Positions 32,670 to 38,958 of a stretch of DNA of 38,958 nt are shown piece by piece; positions within the stretch are counted from its first letter, which is position 1, and every line of letters begins with the position of its first letter. The notes under the pieces are model-generated. The model saw only the letters and a program-made list of their open reading frames with translations, did no database searches and was not told where the DNA came from. The position numbers and the translations under genes were made by a program. Origin of the DNA: Actinophytocola sp. (GTDB lineage Bacteria > Actinomycetota > Actinomycetes > Mycobacteriales > Pseudonocardiaceae); contig WHTY01000039.1 in NCBI GenBank assembly GCA_009377475.1, forward strand, positions 1-38,958. Reading direction: 5' to 3'.

Positions 32670-32692
32670 GGCCTGTCTCCTTATCTGAGCGC

Positions 32693-33529
32693 TCAGCGGG
32701 TGGTTCCGACGCCGATGTTCATCGCGTTGTGCAGCACGGCCCCCGGCGCGCCGTTCGAGCGCTCGCGCAGCATCCCGTCGAGGACTCGCCGGACGTCCGC
32801 CTGTTGCTCGGGGCTGAGCTGGGCGACGATCCGCGCGGCGACCGGGTTGCTTGCCCTGACCGCGTCCCAGTAGTGCGTCGCCGAGCGCACCTCGATGTCC
32901 CACGTCGTCACCTCGACCGCGACGTCGGCCAGTCCGGCGTCGATCAGCTTGGCCCGCACCGTCTGCGGGTCGGCCAGCTGGAACGGCAACGGCGGCGGGT
33001 CCGTCGGCGGGAGCGCGGCGTCGGGCACCGCCGTCCGAACGGCGGCGACGAGGAACGCGACGAACTCGGCGTGCTTGACGCCGTGCGCGAAGCAGATGAG
33101 CGCGACCGTCCCGCCCGGCTTCGTCACCCGCGCCATCTCGGCGATACCGGCGTCGACGTGCGGAAACAGCGTGACCCCGTTGATCGAGCCCGATACGTCG
33201 AACGTGTTGTCCGCGAGGTCGAGGTGTTCGCCGTCCATCACCTGGCCCCGCAGGTTCGGCAGGTCGCGCGCCCGCTCGTTGAGCCGGTCGATCATGGTCG
33301 GTGCGAGGTCCACCGCGAGGACGTCCGCGCCCCGTCGCGCCGCGGGGATGGCGAGCGCGCCGCTGCCCGCGCCGACGTCGAGGAGCGTGGTCCCCGGCCC
33401 GACGTCGAGCCTATCGGCGACCGTCTCCCCGAACCGCATGGTCAGCGGCGAGACGCTGTCGTCAAACCCCGCCGCCACCGAGTCCCATGCCTGGCGGATC
33501 TGCTCGGTGTCCGGTGCTTGTGTGGTCAT
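32693..33529 (-). CDS. SAM-dependent methyltransferase (class I)
   Basis: 278 residues from ATG 33529 with GGGAG upstream. Motif I is LLDVGAGSGALAIPAA, followed by VLAVDLAPTMI (SAM ribose acidic residue), and motif IV/V region DGEHLDLADNTFDVS. It belongs to the broad UbiE/SmtA-like group. Substrate unknown. It is probably regulated by the LuxR-type gene upstream on the same strand, 130 bp away. Confidence 0.85.
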   Translation of the reverse strand: MTTQAPDTEQIRQAWDSVAAGFDDSVSPLTMRFGETVADRLDVGPGTTLLDVGAGSGALAIPAARRGADVLAVDLAPTMIDRLNERARDLPNLRGQVMDGEHLDLADNTFDVSGSINGVTLFPHVDAGIAEMARVTKPGGTVALICFAHGVKHAEFVAFLVAAVRTAVPDAALPPTDPPPLPFQLADPQTVRAKLIDAGLADVAVEVTTWDIEVRSATHYWDAVRASNPVAARIVAQLSPEQQADVRRVLDGMLRERSNGAPGAVLHNAMNIGVGTTR

Positions 33530-33659
33530 GGTCCGTCTCCCTCGTGAGCTACGACCTCACCAGCATCGGCCGCGCGAGCGTGGCGGCGCGTCGAAAGAAA
33601 TGCCCAATTCTCGGAGTCGATTGGGGTCGATCCGATATGGGTAGAAGTGTGTAGCCGGG

Positions 33660-35351
33660 TCAGCGGCCGGGGACGAGGTCATGCTCGTAGGCGTAGGCAG
33701 TGACACCGGAGCGTGAGGTGACGCCCAGCTTGCCGAACATGTTGCTCAGGTGCCTGGCGACCGTCTTCTCGCTGATCGACAGCGCCCGCGCGATGTCCCG
33801 GTTCGTCGCACCGCTCGCGACCAGCCGCACGACGTCCAGCTCGCGGCGGGTCAGCGCGTCCGTCGTACGGTTCGTGTCGGTTGTGTTGGTCGGGGCCCGC
33901 GTCAGGCCCTCCGCCAGCGCCAGCGCCGGGGCCGCCGCCAGCTTCTCGAACGTCCTGCAGGCGGCGTTCAGCTCCATCTCGGCGGTGTCGTGGTCACGCA
34001 GTTCGCGGCACGCCTTCGCCATCGACAACCGCACCTCGGCCGCCTCATACGGGGCGTCCAGCTCCTGCCACGCCTGCCAGGCTCGCCGGAACGAGGCGCA
34101 CGCGCGGTGGGCGTCGCCGTCCGCGAGCGCGACCGCGCCCCGGGCGGACGCCGCGACAGCGTGCAGGTACACCGCGCCGACGTCCGCCGCGAGCTGCTCC
34201 AGCTCCTCCGTGGCGGTCCGTGCCGAGTCGACGTCGTCGGCGGCGAGCATGATCGTGATGAACGCGCTGAGGATCCTGGCCCGCTCCGTCCGGTCACCCT
34301 CGGACTCGGCGGCGACCCTGCGAATCGCCGCGACGGCGTCGTCGAGGCGACCTTGCGCCAGGCGCAGCATGGCGAGGCCGGGGTGGACGTGGTGCCCGCA
34401 CTCGCCCGCGCGCCGGTAGGCGTCCTCGGCCGGGGCGAACTCGCCGCGCAGCCGCAGCAACTCGCCCATCTGGTACTGCGACACGCCCAACACCGGATCG
34501 CCGGGCGGGTCGGACAGGTGCGCGCACGCCCGCCCGACCTCGTCAATGGCCTCGGACCACTCGCCGTGGAGCTGCATGATCTCCGAGCGGTGGATCAGGC
34601 ACTGGCCACGGAATGGTTTCAGCCCTTGCTGGGTGGCGCACCAACGGGTGAACGCGGCGGTCCACTCCTGGGCGCGCCGCATGTCGAACGTCACCCGGCA
34701 CGCCATGATCACCGCGCAGTAGATGCGGCCGGTCAGCATGGGTGCGATGTCGCCGGTGGTCACGGCGACCATCGCCTCGTCGAGCATGGCCATGCCACGG
34801 TCCGCCTGGCCCACCTCGATCAACGCTCGCCCGCACCCTAGCCTGCTCCACGCGGCGAGGTCCGCGTCGCCGAAGCGCTCCGCGATCGCCAGGGCCTCGC
34901 GGAACCCGTCGTAGGCGGCGCGCGGCTCGCCGTCGTTCATCTTCCGCAGCAAGGCCGGGATCAGCAGATAGCCGCGCTCGACGCGGTCGTGCCCGTCCGC
35001 GTCGAGCAGTCGTTGCCCACGCATCCACCAGCCCATCGCCTCGGCCATCCGGCCGGACAGCATCAGCACATAGCCGAGCCAGTACGCGCAGCGCACGGAA
35101 CGCCCGACGTCGCCGTCCTCCTGGAAGGCGTGATGCGCCCGTTGGAAGGCGTCGAGGGCGACGGAGTCGTGGCCGACAAGGAACGCCGTGGTCGCGAGCA
35201 CGCAGAGGTCGTCGGCGGCCAAACGTGAGCGCTCGTCCGCCGCCGCCAGGTCCTCGAAGGCGTCGACCCAGCGGCCACGCTCATACGCGGCGCGCCCGCG
35301 CTCCAGCACCGCCGTGCCGGACGCGTCACCTGCGGTCTCATGTCGGACCAT
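33660..35351 (-). CDS. LuxR-type transcriptional regulator with TPR-like sensor region
   Basis: 563 residues. The last 65 residues form the LuxR/FixJ helix-turn-helix: LTRRELDVVRLVASGATNRDIA, then SISEKTVARHLSNMFGKLGVTSR. The preceding 480 residues are consecutive helical pairs of the tetratricopeptide type (for example AYWLGYVLMLSGRMAEAMG). No ATPase core of MalT/LAL kind is visible. It lies upstream of the methyltransferase and membrane protein genes, its likely targets. Confidence 0.85.
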   Translation of the reverse strand: MVRHETAGDASGTAVLERGRAAYERGRWVDAFEDLAAADERSRLAADDLCVLATTAFLVGHDSVALDAFQRAHHAFQEDGDVGRSVRCAYWLGYVLMLSGRMAEAMGWWMRGQRLLDADGHDRVERGYLLIPALLRKMNDGEPRAAYDGFREALAIAERFGDADLAAWSRLGCGRALIEVGQADRGMAMLDEAMVAVTTGDIAPMLTGRIYCAVIMACRVTFDMRRAQEWTAAFTRWCATQQGLKPFRGQCLIHRSEIMQLHGEWSEAIDEVGRACAHLSDPPGDPVLGVSQYQMGELLRLRGEFAPAEDAYRRAGECGHHVHPGLAMLRLAQGRLDDAVAAIRRVAAESEGDRTERARILSAFITIMLAADDVDSARTATEELEQLAADVGAVYLHAVAASARGAVALADGDAHRACASFRRAWQAWQELDAPYEAAEVRLSMAKACRELRDHDTAEMELNAACRTFEKLAAAPALALAEGLTRAPTNTTDTNRTTDALTRRELDVVRLVASGATNRDIARALSISEKTVARHLSNMFGKLGVTSRSGVTAYAYEHDLVPGR

Positions 35352-35550
35352 CCACCCACACTAGACCAATGGTGCGATTGGGTCATCGAGGAACGGGCGG
35401 CCCGTTAGCTCCGTGCCGTGGACCCGGCGCACTCCCTGAGCTGCCCACCGCGCGGTCGTAGTACCATGCACCCCTCCTGCGCGTTCTCCCGCTGGCTCGA
35501 TAGTGGCGCGGTTGGGTCGTGCGCCCGCCTGGTGCGCAGGAGGAACGTCG

Positions 35551-36306
35551 CTAGGTGCGGGTCGCTCGCACGATGGTGACGCGGCCGAACCGGTGGTCCA
35601 CGTGGTCGACCTCGCGGGCGTCGTCAAATCCGGCTTCCGCGAGGAGCGTGACGATTCCGTTGCCGAGGTTGCGGGCGACGACCGGGTTTTGCGCCACCCG
35701 CGAGCGCATGAGCTGCGACAGGTGCCGCAGGAAGTGGAACGGGCCGTGGCCGTGCTGGTGCCCCTGACCCCCATGAACACCGTGCGCCTCGTGCGCGTCC
35801 GTCATGGGACCACCGAAGTCAAGGATCGTGACGGTGCCGCCCGGTCGCAGTGCGCGGAGCGCGTCGCGGGCGAACGCGACCCGGCCGTCGTCATCGACGT
35901 GGTGCAACGCCAACGACGAGACGACGTGGTCGAGTGAGGCGTCCTCTGCGGGTATCCGGTCGGCGTAGCCCTGGACGAGGGTGAGGGAGACGCCACGGCG
36001 ACGTGCCTTGCGCGCGGCCCGACGCAGGCTGTGTCCGTCCGGGTCGAGGCCGGTGACTCGCGCCTTCGGCTGGGCCGCGAGGAGCGCCAGCGACAGGTTG
36101 CCCGTGCCGCAGCCGACGTCGACCACCGCCTGGCCTGGCCCAACGTCGGCGACCTCGACGGCGCGCCGGTGGAGGGCACCGACGCCAGACACCCGGCTGA
36201 AGACGTCGTAGAGCGGCATGAGCCACGCCTTGCCCATACCCGGCAGGAACGGGTGCTCGCGCTCTTCCGGGGTGCGCTGGTCGAGGATTCGGACGTCGCT
36301 TGTCAT
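35551..36306 (-). CDS. SAM-dependent methyltransferase with a His-rich loop
   Basis: 251 residues from ATG 36306 with GGGAG upstream. Motif I is VVDVGCGTGNLSLALL, then GLDPDGHSLRRA; LRPGGTVTILDFGG is motif VI-like. Between residues 172 and 195 there are eight His (H172, H175, H178, H183, H185, H187, H191, H195), a probable metal-binding loop. It is divergent from the AraC-type regulator at 36396. Substrate unknown. Confidence 0.85.
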   Translation of the reverse strand: MTSDVRILDQRTPEEREHPFLPGMGKAWLMPLYDVFSRVSGVGALHRRAVEVADVGPGQAVVDVGCGTGNLSLALLAAQPKARVTGLDPDGHSLRRAARKARRRGVSLTLVQGYADRIPAEDASLDHVVSSLALHHVDDDGRVAFARDALRALRPGGTVTILDFGGPMTDAHEAHGVHGGQGHQHGHGPFHFLRHLSQLMRSRVAQNPVVARNLGNGIVTLLAEAGFDDAREVDHVDHRFGRVTIVRATRT

Positions 36307-36395
36307 GTGTGCTCCCGGTGCGTTCGTGGTAGCTCTGGTGTTACACCCAGTCTTGGACATCCTGCGGCTGGCTGGCAGTACAGAAGTCGGTGGCT

Positions 36396-37322
36396 ATGGC
36401 ACATTCTTCGGTCGAGGGCGCGGCGGGCGCTCCCTCGCGCCTGCGCACGGTGCGGCCGGACGGGACGCCGGTCTATCGCTACGAGCAGCGCCCGGGCGTT
36501 CCTCCGGTGTCGGTGACCCGGTTCGACACTGAAGCCCACGCTGCGCTGCCGGACCACCGGCACGCCCACGACTTCCTCGTTCTGGTCTACGTCGAGGAGG
36601 GCGCGGGCACGGTCACGGTCGACGGTGCCGAGCGGTCGCTGCGCGCCGGGGACGTGCACGCGGTGCCGCCCGGGCAGGTCATCGGCGTCTCGGCCGTCTC
36701 GGAGCTGGCGCGCTGCCGTGCGTGGTCGGTCGCGTTCACGCCGGACGCGGTGCCTGCCCTGGCAGCGGTCTCGCCGTTGGCCTGGGCGCACCACCCGTTG
36801 CTGGCGATGTTCGCACCCGACACCGGCCATGGCCGGGTTGCCGAGCCGGATCGGGCGCGCTGGTCGGCATGGCTCACCGAACTGGCCGAGGAGCTGGCCG
36901 ACCCAGGACGTCTCGGGGCCAGCGACGTCGTGGCCGCGCTGCTCACCCGGCTGCTGGTCACGACGGCGCGGCTCACCCCCGCTGCGCAGCGCGCGCCCGA
37001 CCCGCTGGTGGAACGGGTCTTCGAGCAGATCGAGGCGACGTTCCGCGAGCCGGTCTCCGCCGCCGACGTCGCCCGCGCGCTCGGCTACACACCAGGACAC
37101 CTCACGACGGTTGTGCGTGCGCGGACCGGCCGTCCGTTGCTGGAGTGGATCACGGAGCGCCGCATGACAGAGGTGCGGCGGATGTTGCGCGACACCGATG
37201 CGCCGCTGGACGTGATAGCCACCCGGACGGGCCTGCGCGACGCCACGTATCTCGTCCGACGTTTCCGGGGCCGCTACAGCATCACACCAGAGCGGTGGCG
37301 CCGCAGTCAGCGCGCTCGGTGA
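36396..37322 (+). CDS. AraC family transcriptional regulator
   Basis: 308 residues from ATG 36396 (GTG 36390 is possible but too near the ribosome site). The N-terminal cupin holds HRHAHDFLVLVYVEEG, then RAGDVHAVPPGQ. The C-terminal double helix-turn-helix is DVARALGYTPGHLTTVVR, then DVIATRTGLRDATYLVRRF, and RYSITPERWR. It likely controls the divergent methyltransferase. The 89-bp gap to that gene holds no strong palindrome. Confidence 0.9.
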   Translation: MAHSSVEGAAGAPSRLRTVRPDGTPVYRYEQRPGVPPVSVTRFDTEAHAALPDHRHAHDFLVLVYVEEGAGTVTVDGAERSLRAGDVHAVPPGQVIGVSAVSELARCRAWSVAFTPDAVPALAAVSPLAWAHHPLLAMFAPDTGHGRVAEPDRARWSAWLTELAEELADPGRLGASDVVAALLTRLLVTTARLTPAAQRAPDPLVERVFEQIEATFREPVSAADVARALGYTPGHLTTVVRARTGRPLLEWITERRMTEVRRMLRDTDAPLDVIATRTGLRDATYLVRRFRGRYSITPERWRRSQRAR

Positions 37323-37366
37323 TGAAGTCAGCGCTCGGTGAAGCCTGGACCCGGTATCTTCCGCTT

Positions 37367-37433
37367 CCTCGTCGGATGCACGTGCAGGGAAAGTTCTACG
37401 GAAGTGCTACGGAAGTTCTACACCTGTCTCTAG
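37367..37433 (-). repeat. 67-bp perfect inverted repeat, right copy
   Basis: Exact reverse complement of 138-204. Here it is followed directly by GAACAT-N7-ATGTTC (37433-37451, arms 6 bp) and the start of the HNH gene at 37467, with no sign of a transposase. It may be a lone terminal end or a target-related site. Confidence 0.9.
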
Positions 37434-37466
37434 AACATGCGTTCGATGTTCCGTAGTGTTGTGGGT

Positions 37467-38906
37467 ATGACCAGCGTAAACACCTCGCTCCCCGCCCCTG
37501 GCCCGCTGGGCTGGTGGCAAGTCCCGGATGCTGATCTGGCTGCTGCGTTGCGGTCGGCTGAGGAGTTGCGGAATCAGGTTGAGGCCACTGAGGCGGCGGT
37601 GCTGGCGGAGATGCACTCGCGGGGGGTGTTCGCCACTTACGGCTACAGCTCGTTGGTGACGCTGCAACGCGACCTGCTGCGGGTGAGTACTACCGAGGCG
37701 AAGAAACGTGCCCAGCGTGCCCAACGTCTGCACTCGACCCGTGAGGGTACGCATGAGAAGGCTGCTGTCGCGCCGTTGACGGCGGAGGCTGCTGCCGAGG
37801 GTGCCCTGAATCCGGGGCATGTTGATGCGATCAGTGAGGTGATGGCGGCTATCCCGGCTGACGTCGGGGACGCTGAGCGGGCTGGTTATGAGAAGGCGCT
37901 GGTTGATGTGGCGCGGCAGTCGGGGCCGGTGGTGGTGCGCCGCGCCGGTCGCCACATCCTGGCGCTGCTCGACCCCGACGGCGCTGCGCCGAACGACGAC
38001 GAGTTGGCCGAACCGGAACGCGAACTGTTGTGGTCGTGGACTCGGGAGAATCGCTTCACACTGCGCGGCACCCTGGATGCCGAGTCCGGCCAACTGTTGG
38101 AAACGCTGCTGTCCGGGCTGGCCAAGCCGAAGCCGCACGTCAACGGCACACCGGATCGGCGTTCCACCGGGCAACGCCACGGCGACGCCTTCGCCGAACT
38201 ACTCGACTACACCCAACGCGCCACGCAACGCTCCACCGAAGCCGGAGAGACCCCTGTCGTCACTGTGTCGATGACACTCGATGATCTGCTGCGCCGCACC
38301 AACAGCACCAACAGCACCAGGGGCCCGGGCGCGTACGGCACGCCTGGTGCGCCCACCGCCTCCGACGACGCTGCCACACCCGCCACGTCGGGCGAAGCCA
38401 CCACCACAGCGGGCACGGCGGCGTCGATGTCGGAGCTGTTCGCCGGGACACCCACGTTGAACTGGCAATGCCCCATCACCGCCGAACAAGCCCGCAGGCT
38501 AGCGTGCGACTCCCGCATCGTGCCCGCCGTGCTCGGCAGCAACGGTGAAATCCTCGACCTCGGACGCGAAACCCGCACCGCCACCCGCGCCCAACGCCGC
38601 GCCCTCGCCGCCCGCGACAGCGGCTGTGTCATGTGCTCGCGCACCGTGCGCTGGTGCCAAGCACACCACGTTCGGCCGTGGCAGGACGGCGGACCCACCG
38701 ACATCATCAACCTCTGCCTCTTGTGCTCCGCCTGCCACCGGCTCGTGCACCACGCAGGCTGGACAATCCACATGGCCACCGACCGCCGACCCGAATGCCT
38801 CCCGCCCGAATGGCTGGACCCCAATGCCGCTTACTTAAGCGGCTCGGGCACGGCGTTGGAAATGCCCGATTCGCAGTCGATCAGCCTCGCCAGTGGTTTT
38901 GAATGA
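37467..38906 (+). CDS. DUF222/13E12-family HNH endonuclease
   Basis: 479 residues from ATG 37467 (ATG 37437 would overlap the repeat). The N-terminal DUF222 part carries LPAPGPLGWWQVPDAD and a helical region. The C-terminal HNH fold shows C387-V-M-C390, H400-H401 (AHHVRPWQDGG), a conserved Asn region (INLCLLC), CSAC and H-R-L-V-H-H. Members are numerous in actinobacteria and are tied to mobile 13E12 repeats (family knowledge). It lies just outside the right 67-bp repeat, so it may have helped create this boundary. Confidence 0.88.
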   Translation: MTSVNTSLPAPGPLGWWQVPDADLAAALRSAEELRNQVEATEAAVLAEMHSRGVFATYGYSSLVTLQRDLLRVSTTEAKKRAQRAQRLHSTREGTHEKAAVAPLTAEAAAEGALNPGHVDAISEVMAAIPADVGDAERAGYEKALVDVARQSGPVVVRRAGRHILALLDPDGAAPNDDELAEPERELLWSWTRENRFTLRGTLDAESGQLLETLLSGLAKPKPHVNGTPDRRSTGQRHGDAFAELLDYTQRATQRSTEAGETPVVTVSMTLDDLLRRTNSTNSTRGPGAYGTPGAPTASDDAATPATSGEATTTAGTAASMSELFAGTPTLNWQCPITAEQARRLACDSRIVPAVLGSNGEILDLGRETRTATRAQRRALAARDSGCVMCSRTVRWCQAHHVRPWQDGGPTDIINLCLLCSACHRLVHHAGWTIHMATDRRPECLPPEWLDPNAAYLSGSGTALEMPDSQSISLASGFE

Positions 38907-38958
38907 ATTTAATTCTTGTCGGCGTGTCGCCTTTCCTATTTGTCGAATAATGCTTGAA
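38907..38958. other. Window end, no gene seen
   Basis: 52 bp after the HNH stop, noticeably A/T-rich compared with the rest. Nothing further can be supported. Confidence 0.5.

Noticed and set aside
1..38958. CRISPR arrays, tRNA or rRNA genes
   Set aside because: None was found by eye; no repeated spacer pattern and no conserved tRNA arms or rRNA segments were recognised.

Overview
The DNA is high-GC with many GTG starts and heavily overlapping genes. It carries an IS630-type transposase end, a DUF222/13E12-type HNH gene and actinobacterial-type hydrogenase genes. This points to a filamentous or mycobacteria-related actinomycete, most likely Pseudonocardiales (Amycolatopsis/Saccharomonospora-like). 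The order-level guess is inference; no rRNA or tRNA is visible.

Layout. Positions 1-204 hold the 3' end of an IS630-family transposase and a 67-bp repeat. An exact inverted copy of that repeat lies at 37367-37433, just before an HNH endonuclease gene, so the two copies bracket about 37 kb. Positions 333-4896 hold a TetR regulator with a palindromic operator, an FAD monooxygenase, a Tat-exported amine oxidase and a lipoprotein. Positions 4897-5315 are gene-free and rich in palindromes.

Positions 5316-26344 form the core: a high-affinity, actinobacterial-type (group 1h/5) [NiFe]-hydrogenase locus. It contains two small regulators, a NifU-domain protein, two operons of tiny single-TM proteins that look paralogous, a DUF1059 protein, two maturation-protease homologues (one with its metal ligands lost), a TPR protein, a biotin-ligase-fold protein lacking the catalytic Lys, a five-gene Nik/Dpp-type ABC importer (probably nickel), hhyS-hhyL, four CooC/MinD-like P-loop ATPases, and hypC-hypD-hypE. 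hypA, hypB and hypF are absent from the window. Three of the ATPases carry a CxC motif placed like the nickel site of CooC, so they are good candidates for the missing nickel-insertion step.

Positions 26519-37322 are ordinary accessory or house-keeping genes: a PHB-depolymerase-like gene broken by an amber codon and carrying an internal 21-bp hairpin, a CaCA exchanger, a GH25 muramidase, a secreted GDPD, a small membrane protein, two methyltransferases, a LuxR-TPR regulator and an AraC regulator.

Proposed working model (inference): the importer brings in Ni; HypC/D/E (with HypF elsewhere) build Fe(CN)2CO; CxC ATPases insert Ni; HupD-like protease 1 processes HhyL; and the small TM proteins may tether the soluble HhySL enzyme to the membrane or couple it to electron carriers.
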